Positions 43,925 through 52,725 of a stretch of 64,000 nucleotides of DNA are shown piece after piece. Location: the NCBI GenBank assembly GCA_943333125.1, contig CALQSB010000003.1:55579-119578 (forward strand), given 5' to 3'. The position numbers and the translations under genes were made by a program. How positions within the stretch are numbered: the first letter of the stretch is position 1; the number at the start of each line of letters is the position of its first letter. Under the pieces are notes generated by a model, which was given only the letters and a program-made list of their open reading frames with translations, was not told where the DNA came from and searched no databases. This DNA comes from Chitinophaga pinensis. Lineage in GTDB: Bacteria > Bacteroidota > Bacteroidia > Chitinophagales > Chitinophagaceae.

Positions 43925-44365
43925 TCACACTAATTCTTTTTCCATTACCTGATGAGGGATATTCACTTCTATAAATTCACTTCCTTTAGATTTATATCCG
44001 AATTTCTCATAAAACCCAATAGCGGTATCTCTTGCGTGCATAATCATATATCGGTATCCCTTATCCCGGGCTAAATTTTCGGCAAAAGACATAATTGAAG
44101 CACCAATCCCTTTACCCTGAACGCTATCATGAACAGCCATTTGTCTTAATCGCAAAGTTTCCTGGTCCTGAAAACTCAACACACAACATCCTACAATATT
44201 TTCTTCATCAAATGCCGCAATGAGTATTTCGTTTTTTTCGCTCTCTAGCTCCTGATCTGAAAAATTCAAGCCAAGCGGCTGCCTTAATATCTGATTTCGG
44301 AGCTGAATCATTTTTTTATATTCAGCAGTGCCGTGATCTATCTGCTTTAAGCCCATAACGTTCAA
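43925..44365 (-). CDS. GNAT-family N-acetyltransferase
   Basis: A 146-residue GNAT acetyltransferase. The acetyl-CoA site is visible in LRQMAVHDSVQGKGIGASIMSFAENLA (motif A, Q/RxxGxG), followed by the helix and the C-terminal segment ARDTAIGFYEKFGYKSKG typical of GNAT folds (AxxFYxxxGF). The acceptor is unknown. Convergent with the YcxB-like gene (23 bases) and divergent from acpP. Confidence 0.9.
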   Translation of the reverse strand: MNVMGLKQIDHGTAEYKKMIQLRNQILRQPLGLNFSDQELESEKNEILIAAFDEENIVGCCVLSFQDQETLRLRQMAVHDSVQGKGIGASIMSFAENLARDKGYRYMIMHARDTAIGFYEKFGYKSKGSEFIEVNIPHQVMEKELV

Positions 44366-44484
44366 TTTTTATTAAATGACCTAAGTACCTTGGTTAAATA
44401 TACGGAATTTTCAAAATGGAGCTGTTTTTAAGGCTGGAAAATTACCGGTCCAAAAAAATAAAATGCGCTTCATCTTAGTATTTC

Positions 44485-44514
44485 TTTGTTATTAGTTCAA
44501 AAAGTATATTTTTG
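44485..44514 (+). promoter_or_regulatory. Promoter of the acpP-fabF cluster
   Basis: TTTG at 44485-44488 (-33) and TATTTTTG at 44507-44514 (-7, perfect TAnnTTTG) are separated by 18 bases. The acpP ATG lies 28 bases downstream. This is the best-formed promoter in the window. Confidence 0.7.
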
Positions 44515-44541
44515 CATCCGTATTAACTAAATTCTACTACC

Positions 44542-44778
44542 ATGTCAGACATTGCAACAAGAGTAAGAAAAATTATTGTTGACAAATTAGGTGTTGATGA
44601 AGCTGAAGTAACCCCTGAAGCGTCATTCACTAATGATTTAGGTGCCGATAGCTTGGACACCGTCGAATTAATTATGGAATTTGAAAAAGAATTTAATATT
44701 TCTATTCCTGATGAACAAGCTGAAACCATCACCACTGTTGGTCAAGCGGTAACTTACTTGGAAGAAAACGCCAAGTAA
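44542..44778 (+). CDS. acpP: Acyl carrier protein
   Basis: A 78-residue acidic carrier protein. The phosphopantetheine site is S37 in [12 protein letters not shown]. Helix I ([15 protein letters not shown]) and the acidic helix II are normal for type II fatty acid synthesis. fabF follows after 29 bases in the same direction. The pairing with fabF identifies it as the fatty acid synthase ACP. Confidence 0.97.
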   Translation: MSDIATRVRKIIVDKLGVDEAEVTPEASFTNDLGADSLDTVELIMEFEKEFNISIPDEQAETITTVGQAVTYLEENAK

Positions 44779-44807
44779 TCATCTTTTAATTTTCACAGGC
44801 AAATCGT

Positions 44808-46061
44808 ATGGATTTAAAACGAGTAGTCGTTACTGGATTGGGAGCTCTAACTCCTTTAGGAAAAACTGTTGATGAATATTGGCAGAGCCTTTCTAATGGG
44901 GTAAGCGGATGCGATTATATTCAGCAATTCGATGTTACAAAGTTTAAAACCCGATTTGCTTGTGAGGTTAAAGATTTCGATGCAACTCATTATCTCGATC
45001 GAAAAGAAGCCAGAAAAATGGACCGTTATTGTCAGTTTGCCTTAATTGCAAGCGACGAAGCGGTAAAAGATGCCGGTATCAACAAAGAAAATGTAGATCC
45101 AGACAGAGTAGGGGTCATCTTTGCCAGCGGCATTGGAGGGCTGATTACTTTTCAGGAGGAGGTCATTAATTTTGCATCTGGAGATGGAACACCTCGTTTC
45201 AATCCTTTCTTTATTCCAAAAATGATTCTTGATATTGCCGCTGGACAAATTTCCATGCGTCATGGTTTTCGAGGTCCTAATTACGCAGTAGTTAGTGCTT
45301 GTGCCTCTTCTACTAATGCTATTATTGATGCTTTTGACAATATTCGTTTGGGTAAAGCTGATATTATAGTAACAGGAGGAAGTGAGGCCGTAATCAGCGC
45401 AGCAGGTTTAGGAGGATTCAATGCCATGAAAGCGTTGAGCGAAAGAAATGATGATCCCAAAACAGCCAGTCGCCCTTTTGATAAAGACCGTGATGGTTTT
45501 GTAATGGGAGAAGGATCAGGCGCATTAATTCTTGAAAGTCTCGAACACGCTTTAGCCAGAGGTGCAAAAATTTATTGCGAAATTGCAGGTGGAGGCGCAA
45601 CAGCCGATGCCCATCATATAACAGCTCCTCATCCCGAAGGTTTAGGTGCCAAAAATGTAATGCATGTAGCATTAAAAGATGCAGGAATGAGTATTGAAGA
45701 TATCAACTACATCAATGTTCATGGAACCTCAACTCCTTTGGGCGACATCGCAGAATCAAAAGCAATCTTAAATGTTTTTGGAGATCATGCCTATAATTTA
45801 AATATTAGTTCTACAAAAAGTATGACCGGCCATTGTTTGGGCGCAGCCGGCGCTTTAGAAGCTCTTGCCTGCATAATGGCGGTTACTAAAGATATTATTC
45901 CCCCTACGATAAATCATTTTACCGACGATCCTGAACTCGACCCTCGTCTTAACTTCACTTTTAATCAGGCACAACATAAAGTAGTAAACGCAGCACTCAG
46001 CAATACTTTCGGATTTGGAGGTCATAATGCCTCTATAATTGTAAAGAAGTATAAAGCTTAG
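44808..46061 (+). CDS. fabF: Beta-ketoacyl-ACP synthase II
   Basis: A 417-residue condensing enzyme elongating acyl-ACP with malonyl-ACP. Cys-His-His triad: C165 in VVSACASSTN, a histidine in NVHGTSTPLGD (near 305) and one in SMTGHCLGAAGA (near 341). The N-terminal RVVVTGLGALTPLG and the C-terminal NTFGFGGHNAS are typical of FabF. Normal length. It lies between acpP and rnc, the conserved acpP-fabF-rnc order. Confidence 0.97.
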   Translation: MDLKRVVVTGLGALTPLGKTVDEYWQSLSNGVSGCDYIQQFDVTKFKTRFACEVKDFDATHYLDRKEARKMDRYCQFALIASDEAVKDAGINKENVDPDRVGVIFASGIGGLITFQEEVINFASGDGTPRFNPFFIPKMILDIAAGQISMRHGFRGPNYAVVSACASSTNAIIDAFDNIRLGKADIIVTGGSEAVISAAGLGGFNAMKALSERNDDPKTASRPFDKDRDGFVMGEGSGALILESLEHALARGAKIYCEIAGGGATADAHHITAPHPEGLGAKNVMHVALKDAGMSIEDINYINVHGTSTPLGDIAESKAILNVFGDHAYNLNISSTKSMTGHCLGAAGALEALACIMAVTKDIIPPTINHFTDDPELDPRLNFTFNQAQHKVVNAALSNTFGFGGHNASIIVKKYKA

Positions 46062-46135
46062 TTCGTTCCGATCTTGTCTGTAATGTTTTTACTTTATAAT
46101 ACTTTAATTTCGGTTAAACATAGTTCAAATATATT

Positions 46136-46849
46136 TTGCAATTTATTATCAACCTTTTTTCAGGAAATCCAGCGCTGAAAAATTTCAAAGAGCAGCTTGT
46201 TAATGTACTTGGATTTACTCCGGGAGATACAGCATTATACAGAACAGCATTAAGCCATCGCTCAGTTCGTGAAGGTGCAGATGAAAATAATGAAAGACTG
46301 GAATTTTTAGGTGATGCTGTTCTGAGTTCAATTATTGCTCATTATTTGTTTAGAAAATATCCTTATAAAGGAGAAGGTTTTCTCACTGAAATGAGAAGCA
46401 AAATGGTGAACCGTCAAAAACTTAATGAGATAGCCCTTAAAATGGGACTAAAAAAAATCACTTTTTATAACAAGTCGGATAATGCCCTGAAGATTTCTCA
46501 GATTTTTGGCAACACCCTGGAAGCATTGATTGGCGCAGTTTATCTGGATAAAGGATATAAGAAAACACAACGCTGGGTTGAAGAATATATTATTATGCCT
46601 CATTTATTTGCAGATGATTTAGAGTCTATAGAAATCAACATAAAAAATAAATTATACGGCTGGGCAAATAAAAATGGAAAGTCAGTGGAGTTTGCCACAT
46701 TGAATGAAAGTGTTGAAAATGGCAGAAGATTATTTACCATTGCAGCAACCGTTGACGGACAAATTATCGCACAGGCGAAAGGCTTCAATAAAAAAGACGC
46801 AGGACATATAGCAGCACAAATGGCAGTAGAAAAATTAGGACTTACCTAA
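46136..46849 (+). CDS. rnc: Ribonuclease III (TTG start)
   Basis: A 237-residue double-strand-specific endonuclease processing rRNA and mRNA. The catalytic domain has the signature NERLEFLGDAVLS with acidic ligands, preceded by LSHRSVREGADENN and followed by the second metal-binding segment (GNTLEALIGAVYLDKGY). A dsRNA-binding domain (about 165-237) ends in IAAQMAVEKLGL. No ATG is available near the conserved N-terminus; TTG at 46136 gives MQFIINLFSG, the family-like start, and an in-frame stop lies 15 bases upstream. The -7-like TATATTTTG overlaps this TTG, which may be coincidence. Confidence 0.94.
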   Translation: MQFIINLFSGNPALKNFKEQLVNVLGFTPGDTALYRTALSHRSVREGADENNERLEFLGDAVLSSIIAHYLFRKYPYKGEGFLTEMRSKMVNRQKLNEIALKMGLKKITFYNKSDNALKISQIFGNTLEALIGAVYLDKGYKKTQRWVEEYIIMPHLFADDLESIEINIKNKLYGWANKNGKSVEFATLNESVENGRRLFTIAATVDGQIIAQAKGFNKKDAGHIAAQMAVEKLGLT

Positions 46850-46864
46850 ACCCCTTAAACAAAT

Positions 46865-47902
46865 ATGAAATTCGGAATCATAGGAAGCGGAAGCTGGGGA
46901 ACAGCACTGGCAAAAATACTAACAGACAACGGACATCATTTAAACTGGTGGAACCGAAGCGAAACAGCAATCGAACAATTTAAAAAAAGATCACACAATC
47001 CACAATACTTGTCATCAGCAAGATTTGATATGAATTTGCTGAATTTGACTTCTGATGTAAATGAGGTCATTCAGCAATCAGACGTTTTAATTATTGTAGT
47101 TCCTTCGGCATACATAGTCGAAGTGCTTTCTACTTTAAGCAAAGATATTTTTGCTGGCAAAAAAATCCTTTCTGCTATAAAAGGAATCTTGCCGGAAGAA
47201 AATTTATTATTAAATGACTATTTGAGTCAAAATTTTAATGTGGCCATTTCCGATTATTTTGCTGTTTTAGGACCTTGCCACGCAGAAGAAGTTGCTGCTG
47301 AAAAATTATCTTATCTAACTTTTTCAGGAATTGACGAAGTAACGACCACGGCTATTGCTGATAATTTTAAAACATCTTATCTAAGAACTGTTGTTAATAA
47401 AGATATTTACGGTGTTCAATATGCTGCAGTGCTGAAAAATATTTATGCTTTAGGTGCAGGCATTGCCCATGGATTGGATTATGGGGATAATTTCTTAAGC
47501 GTGCTGATCGCTAACAGCGCAGATGAAATGGCAGGATTTTTAAGGAAAGCAGGCATCATCAATGCCGAAGTTGGTTATATCGAACATAAAAAAAATACAC
47601 AGAATCAGGTTCATAATAATTATGCGGCTTCTGTATACATGGGCGATTTGTTAGTAACCTGTTATTCTCTATACAGTAGAAACAGATCATTTGGAACCAT
47701 GATTGGCAAAGGATATTCGGTTAAGAATGCCCAATTAGAAATGAGCATGGTTGCAGAAGGATACAATGCAAGTAAATGTATGTTTCACATCAACAATACA
47801 ATAAATGCGGATATGCCCATTGCTGAAATGGTTTTCAAAATATTATGGCAAAATGAATCAGCAAAAACAGGTTTCAAAACAATTGAAGAAAGCCTGATTT
47901 AA
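46865..47902 (+). CDS. gpsA: Glycerol-3-phosphate dehydrogenase [NAD(P)+]
   Basis: A 345-residue enzyme making sn-glycerol-3-phosphate for phospholipid synthesis. The N-terminal Rossmann motif is GIIGSGSWGTALAKIL (GxGxxG). Further signatures are AIKGI (about residue 105), LGPCHAEEVA and the helix VQYAAVLKNIYALGAGIAHGLDYGDN containing the catalytic lysine. Normal length. It lies 15 bases after rnc and is likely the last gene of the acpP-fabF-rnc-gpsA transcript. Its end is 2 bases from the convergent gene at 47905. Confidence 0.95.
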   Translation: MKFGIIGSGSWGTALAKILTDNGHHLNWWNRSETAIEQFKKRSHNPQYLSSARFDMNLLNLTSDVNEVIQQSDVLIIVVPSAYIVEVLSTLSKDIFAGKKILSAIKGILPEENLLLNDYLSQNFNVAISDYFAVLGPCHAEEVAAEKLSYLTFSGIDEVTTTAIADNFKTSYLRTVVNKDIYGVQYAAVLKNIYALGAGIAHGLDYGDNFLSVLIANSADEMAGFLRKAGIINAEVGYIEHKKNTQNQVHNNYAASVYMGDLLVTCYSLYSRNRSFGTMIGKGYSVKNAQLEMSMVAEGYNASKCMFHINNTINADMPIAEMVFKILWQNESAKTGFKTIEESLI

Positions 47903-47904
47903 AA

Positions 47905-48675
47905 TTAAAAATGGTATCCCACTTTTATCCCAATATTGAAATTGAAAAGAGATTGTTTATAAGGAGCAAAGCCTTCTATAATTGTAGCAGGGGTTGTTGA
48001 ATTATCTTCCGCATAATAATATTTACTTCCCTTTACATTTCTTATTCCAAGACCCATAGAGTAATCTAAAGAAAGCCTATCGTAAACATCCTGATATCCA
48101 AAACATACCATAAAATCCGAAATGTTTTCATGTTCCTTTTTTTCTGGTCCTTTATATTGATATATTCCATTGTTATTAATAATACCAGGAATAGATAGAT
48201 TATACCGGTAAAAATCGTATGAAATTCCGAGATAGCCGCCATCTGGAGGATCGCTTTCAAAATATAAACGAGGCTGTACGGAAAACATATAACCTAATAC
48301 GGGTTTTCTGTTGGCCATATCCAATGCAGGCTCTACCATATCAGTATATATATTGTCTGACCATGGATAAGTCGGTGCAATATCATCCACACTTTGTATG
48401 GCAGTTCTTATATAATTTCTGCTGGTAGCACCAATGCCCGCCTGAACAGTAAGAAAATCATTAATGATTCTTTCGTAATAAACCGGAAATGTTCCGGAAG
48501 TAAACCCTAAAGGGGCAATCTTTATTGTATTTTCTTCACCGGTTGGTTTTTTATGATTTTTATCATATTGTTTGTGATCAAGATTGACAACGATGGTGGT
48601 GTCTTTTTTCTGTTTATCCTGAGCTAATATAAATAATGGAGCAATCAAAAATATAGCAGATAATAAAATTTTCAT
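47905..48675 (-). CDS. Outer-membrane beta-barrel-like exported protein, unknown
   Basis: A 256-residue exported protein starting at the ATG at 48675 (MKILLSAIFLIAPLFILAQ signal peptide). The mature part has alternating aromatic and polar strands (FPVYYERIINDFLTVQAGIG, YLGISYDFYRYNLSI, LSLDYSMGLGIRNVKGS) and ends with NFNIGIKVGYHF, a terminal aromatic residue as in outer-membrane barrels. Function unknown. The upstream in-frame extension overlaps the 3' end of hemW and lacks signal character, so it is not used. Downstream of hemW on the same strand (52-base gap). Confidence 0.72.
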   Translation of the reverse strand: MKILLSAIFLIAPLFILAQDKQKKDTTIVVNLDHKQYDKNHKKPTGEENTIKIAPLGFTSGTFPVYYERIINDFLTVQAGIGATSRNYIRTAIQSVDDIAPTYPWSDNIYTDMVEPALDMANRKPVLGYMFSVQPRLYFESDPPDGGYLGISYDFYRYNLSIPGIINNNGIYQYKGPEKKEHENISDFMVCFGYQDVYDRLSLDYSMGLGIRNVKGSKYYYAEDNSTTPATIIEGFAPYKQSLFNFNIGIKVGYHF

Positions 48676-48727
48676 GTTCAAGTTAATTTTTTGTTGGCAG
48701 CAAAAGTATAATATAAATTGGAAAAAA

Positions 48728-49861
48728 CTAATCAAAAAATAAATCTGCTGAAATTCCATCGGCGAATAGCTTTCCTTCATTGGTGAGCTTAATACAACCA
48801 GAATGCATGGTGGTTTTGCCAGTTAATAAGTATTTATGAGCCTCGGTTAAAATTACCTGAGCTTTTTCTTTTCCAAAACTTTTGCTGATTTTTTCAAGGT
48901 TTATACCTTCCATGGTTCTCAATGAAGTCATAATATATTCATTCAATTGTTGTGTTTCAGAAAGCAGCTCTTCTTCAAATGAAGATTCCTTTTCACTCCA
49001 TTGGCTTATATAAAAGGTGTTATTAGATATATTCCACCTTCTTTTATTTATTCCATTAAAAGAATGTGCGGAAGGGCCAAATCCATAATAGGCCTTTCCT
49101 TTCCAGTAACTACTGTTATGTTTACTTCTCATCCCGGGTTTTGCATAATTACTGATTTCATAATGTTCATATCCGGCTTCAGCAAGCAGCTTCATGGTTA
49201 ATAAAAATTGTTCAGCTTGTTTTTCTGTGTTTACTGGAGGAGATTTTTTAGTTTTGATAAATTGATGCAAAGCAGTTTTTTCTTCAACCGTTAATGCATA
49301 AGCGGAAATATGCGGAATGTTTTTCTCAGCTATGATGCCAATGTTTTTCTCAAGCATTTTGTTACTCAATAATGGTCCGCCGAAAATAAGATCCACAGAA
49401 AAATTTTGAATTCCAGCTTCCTGAATATCATCAATACTTTGCAAGGCCTGATTCGCGTGGTGAGCCCTGTTCATCCATTTTAATTCTTCATCATCAAAAC
49501 TTTGAATGCCCAAACTCAATCTGTTGATTCCGGCATTCATCCATTCTTTTATAATGATTTGATTAATATCATCCGGGTTTGCCTCAAGAGTAATTTCAGC
49601 ATTGGTATCTATTGAAAATCTGGCATGAAGAACAGTTAATAACTCATCAAGTTCATGCGTTTTTAATAAACTGGGGGTGCCGCCTCCAAAATAAATCGTT
49701 TCTATTTTTTCTGCAGATGAAATGAAATCATTTTGCTGAGCAATTTCATTTTTTAATGCAATCAGAAAAGCATCTTTTTTATGCAAACTGGTGGAGAAGT
49801 GAAAATTGCAATAATTACATGCTTGCCGGCAAAATGGAATATGAATATAAATACCCGCCAA
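48728..49861 (-). CDS. hemW: Heme chaperone/radical SAM protein HemW (TTG start)
   Basis: A 377-residue radical SAM protein that handles heme in the cytosol; older annotations call it coproporphyrinogen III oxidase-like. The 4Fe-4S motif CxxxCxxC is at C11, C15, C18 (FCRQACNYC), which distinguishes it from HemN, where a longer N-terminal region precedes the cluster. YFGGGTPSLL and RLSLGIQSFDD are further radical SAM signatures, and HNSSYW matches the HemW HNxxYW motif. The start is TTG at 49861, because no ATG lies before C11 and MAGIYIHIPF is the family start. Divergent from the Omp85-like gene. Confidence 0.9.
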   Translation of the reverse strand: MAGIYIHIPFCRQACNYCNFHFSTSLHKKDAFLIALKNEIAQQNDFISSAEKIETIYFGGGTPSLLKTHELDELLTVLHARFSIDTNAEITLEANPDDINQIIIKEWMNAGINRLSLGIQSFDDEELKWMNRAHHANQALQSIDDIQEAGIQNFSVDLIFGGPLLSNKMLEKNIGIIAEKNIPHISAYALTVEEKTALHQFIKTKKSPPVNTEKQAEQFLLTMKLLAEAGYEHYEISNYAKPGMRSKHNSSYWKGKAYYGFGPSAHSFNGINKRRWNISNNTFYISQWSEKESSFEEELLSETQQLNEYIMTSLRTMEGINLEKISKSFGKEKAQVILTEAHKYLLTGKTTMHSGCIKLTNEGKLFADGISADLFFD

Positions 49862-49901
49862 AGATTGTAGTTTTACATTTCGAAACGCTTTTGAAATCAG
49901 T

Positions 49902-51722
49902 ATGCAAATTAAGTCTAATCAGATTATATTAAACACCGCAATGTTTTTGCTTTGCTGCATATTGACTCCAGTCTTAAAAGCTCAGATCATCATCCCAAAG
50001 GGAAATATTCAATTGATTTTAAAGACATCCGACAAAGATAGCTCGTTTGCTATCAAAGACCTTCATTTGAAATATTCATTCTCCTCAATGATAGAGGCGG
50101 AAAAATATCTCGATAAATTAACCTTTCTTATGGCGTCAAAAGGCTTTCCGGCAGCTTCTTTAGACAGTATTTATAAAACGGATTCTTCAATTGTAGTAAA
50201 ACTTTTTGTGGGTTCGAAATTTGAAATTGCAGCACTTGATTTTTCTTCAATAGAAAAAAAAGCACTTACTGCTATTGGGATCAACAATGCTGGAATAAAA
50301 ATGGAAACGCTATCTTTTTATAAACTTCAAAATATAGAACAACAAATTATCAATTATTATGAAAATAATGGCTATCCATTTGCTGCTGTTTATTTAGATT
50401 CTATTTCTTTTCAGCAATCTTCCTATATGGCCCAATTAAAAGTAAATAAAGGAGTTTATTATGCAATAGACAGTATTAGCGTAATGGGGAAAGTAAAAAT
50501 AAAAAATAATTTTTTACAACATTATCTCAACATTTCCAATAACAGTGGATACAGCAAATTAAAACTTCTGCAAGTTGATAAACGTATTTCTGAGTTGCCA
50601 TTTTTAAATGCCGTCCAGCCTTCAGAGTTAGTTATGTTGGGTAGTGGTGCTATTTTAAATTTATATCTTCAGCCTAAAAAAAGCAATCAGGTTAATTTTT
50701 TAATCGGCTTGATGCCATCCTCTGGTAATTCGGGTAATTTATTAGTAACAGGAGATGTAAATCTTGATCTAAAAAATACATTCGGAACAGGGGAACGTAT
50801 ATTTTTTAAATGGCAACAACTGCAACCCAAATCACCCAGACTAAATTTAGGATTTACTCAGCCCTATATTTTTCGATCCTCATTTGGACTTGATTTTTTG
50901 TTTGAGTTGTTTAAAAAAGATTCCAATTTCTTACAGATTAATACAAGACTCGGATTACAGTATATCGTTTCTCCCAATCAAATTGGAAAATTATTTTTGC
51001 AATGGCAAAGCAGCAGTTTATTGCCAGGCGCAATAGATACATCGGCAATAAAGTCTCAAAAACGACTTCCCGATAATGCTGATATGAGCACTTCTAATCT
51101 GGGAATAAACTATGAATGGAATAATACCAATTACCGAATAAATCCTATTAGCGGAAATGAATTTGATTTTACTGGAATCATGGGAATTAAAAAAATTATT
51201 AAGAATAATGAAATACTCAACCTTAAGGATAACAGCTTTGATTATTCAACTTTATATGACTCTTTAAAATTAAATACTTATCAAATCAGAATTAAATTTT
51301 CAGCCGCTCATTATTTTCCAATCGGGAAATCTAATACTTTAAAAACTTCAATGAATACCGGCTTGTATTTCAGTCCTGATATTTTTAGAAATGATCTTTT
51401 CCAAATTGGCGGGTATAAAATCTTGCGGGGATTTGATGAGGAAAGTATTTATGCAACTCAATATGGAGTTTTTTCGGCAGAATACAGACTGATTTTCGGG
51501 CAGAATTCTTATTTGTCATTCTTCTCCAATTACGGAATTACAAACTATAAATACAGATATGCAGATTATTTTAATCAATTCTTAGGAGCAGGACTGGGTT
51601 TTTTATATGAGACTAAAGCCGGACTTTTAAACCTGAATTATGCCATAGGAAAAAGAAACGATGTAAAATTTAATATCCGGGAAGCTTCAAAAATTCATTT
51701 CGGATATGTCAATTACTTTTAG
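49902..51722 (+). CDS. BamA/TamA (Omp85)-family outer membrane protein
   Basis: A 606-residue outer-membrane protein. It begins with a signal peptide (about 1-27, ending VLKAQ). Residues about 40-260 contain POTRA-like segments (LQNIEQQIINYYENNGYPFAAVYLDSISF is a POTRA signature). The C-terminal ~330 residues form a beta-barrel with LRGFDEES, the lid-loop (V/L)RG(F/Y) motif of Omp85 proteins, and end in HFGYVNYF with a terminal Phe. This composition resembles smaller BamA/TamA relatives in Bacteroidota; it is not BamA itself, which is usually longer with five POTRAs. Its cargo or substrate is unknown. Confidence 0.85.
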   Translation: MQIKSNQIILNTAMFLLCCILTPVLKAQIIIPKGNIQLILKTSDKDSSFAIKDLHLKYSFSSMIEAEKYLDKLTFLMASKGFPAASLDSIYKTDSSIVVKLFVGSKFEIAALDFSSIEKKALTAIGINNAGIKMETLSFYKLQNIEQQIINYYENNGYPFAAVYLDSISFQQSSYMAQLKVNKGVYYAIDSISVMGKVKIKNNFLQHYLNISNNSGYSKLKLLQVDKRISELPFLNAVQPSELVMLGSGAILNLYLQPKKSNQVNFLIGLMPSSGNSGNLLVTGDVNLDLKNTFGTGERIFFKWQQLQPKSPRLNLGFTQPYIFRSSFGLDFLFELFKKDSNFLQINTRLGLQYIVSPNQIGKLFLQWQSSSLLPGAIDTSAIKSQKRLPDNADMSTSNLGINYEWNNTNYRINPISGNEFDFTGIMGIKKIIKNNEILNLKDNSFDYSTLYDSLKLNTYQIRIKFSAAHYFPIGKSNTLKTSMNTGLYFSPDIFRNDLFQIGGYKILRGFDEESIYATQYGVFSAEYRLIFGQNSYLSFFSNYGITNYKYRYADYFNQFLGAGLGFLYETKAGLLNLNYAIGKRNDVKFNIREASKIHFGYVNYF

Positions 51723-51742
51723 CTTTCTTGGATAAAGGCCGT

Positions 51743-51750
51743 TATTTTTG
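51743..51750 (+). promoter_or_regulatory. TAnnTTTG -7 element before the DUF4271 gene
   Basis: TATTTTTG is a perfect match located 22 bases before the preferred TTG start at 51772. An alternative TTG start lies within this element (51748). No good -33 element is apparent. Confidence 0.45.
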
Positions 51751-51771
51751 CAAAAGAAATATTATATCATC

Positions 51772-52698
51772 TTGAACAAAATTTCTTTTTTCATTTTCAT
51801 TTCTTTTTTTCTTTTTTCATTTGCCGGTTATTCCCAGGCGAATGATAGCGGTATAGGCAATGCTAATATTATAAGGGCAGTTCCGCTGCAGATAGATTCT
51901 TTGTTAATTAAGAAGGATTCTGTGACCAGCATTAAAACAAAAAAAACACTTTTTAATAATCAGCTGGAAAAATTATTATCGGAAAACAGATTTATTAATA
52001 GCGATAGAAAAGGCGTGTCACCATTTGTAACAGAAAGGGACCCGAAATCTAGTGACATGAATTTTTATTTATTGCTGTTTGTTTTTTTATTTCTAGGGAT
52101 ATTGAAAATATTATTCAGTAAATACTTTACTAATTTAATCAAGGTTTTTTTTAATTCATCTTTAAGGCAAAGTCAGCTTACCGATCAGCTGTTACAAGAA
52201 AAACTCCCTTCCTTATTTTTCAACTTTTTCTTCGTAGTTGTAGGCGGCATTTATATTTTTTATTTATTGGTTTCCTTTGAAATTTACACAAACAACAGGT
52301 ATGATATTATGCTTTATTGTATGCTTATTGTAATGATTGTGTATCTAACAAAATTTTTAATTCTCGAAATTCTGGGTTGGATAACTGGTTACAAAAGGGA
52401 TGTAAAAAATTACATTTTCGTTGTGTTTTTAATAAATAAAATCCTGGCAATTTGCTTATTACCATTAATTGTGGTCGTAACATTTGCCAGCCAGCCTATA
52501 AGGGACGGCGCTTTAGTGATTTCTTATTTTGTAATTGGGTTAATGTTTATTTTAAGATATCTAAGGGGATTCAGTGTCATGCATCAAACATTAAAGGTCA
52601 GTAAATTTCATTTTTTTCTTTACATCATTGCTCTTGAATTAATGCCTATTTTTTTGATTTATAGATTAGTGTTGACTATTCTAGATAAAAGTTTGTAA
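51772..52698 (+). CDS. DUF4271 membrane protein (TTG start, uncertain)
   Basis: A protein of about 308 residues typical of the Bacteroidota DUF4271 family. N-terminal signal-like helix MNKISFFIFISFFLFSFAGYSQ, a periplasmic region (about 25-100), then about seven hydrophobic helices from about residue 100 on (LLLFVFLFLGILKILF, FFFVVVGGIYIFYLLV and so on). Function unknown. The start was placed at TTG 51772 because TTG at 51748 overlaps a perfect -7 element; the earlier start remains possible. The stop TAA overlaps the -7 element of hemD. This places it directly before hemD, as often seen in this phylum. Confidence 0.8.
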   Translation: MNKISFFIFISFFLFSFAGYSQANDSGIGNANIIRAVPLQIDSLLIKKDSVTSIKTKKTLFNNQLEKLLSENRFINSDRKGVSPFVTERDPKSSDMNFYLLLFVFLFLGILKILFSKYFTNLIKVFFNSSLRQSQLTDQLLQEKLPSLFFNFFFVVVGGIYIFYLLVSFEIYTNNRYDIMLYCMLIVMIVYLTKFLILEILGWITGYKRDVKNYIFVVFLINKILAICLLPLIVVVTFASQPIRDGALVISYFVIGLMFILRYLRGFSVMHQTLKVSKFHFFLYIIALELMPIFLIYRLVLTILDKSL

Positions 52699-52703
52699 TT
52701 TTG
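52696..52703 (+). promoter_or_regulatory. TAnnTTTG -7 element of hemD
   Basis: TAATTTTG matches the consensus; its first three bases are the stop codon of the DUF4271 gene. A GTTG at 52671-52674 lies 21 bases upstream as a possible -33. The hemD ATG is 23 bases downstream. Confidence 0.45.
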
Positions 52704-52725
52704 CAATATTATTGTATATATAAGT

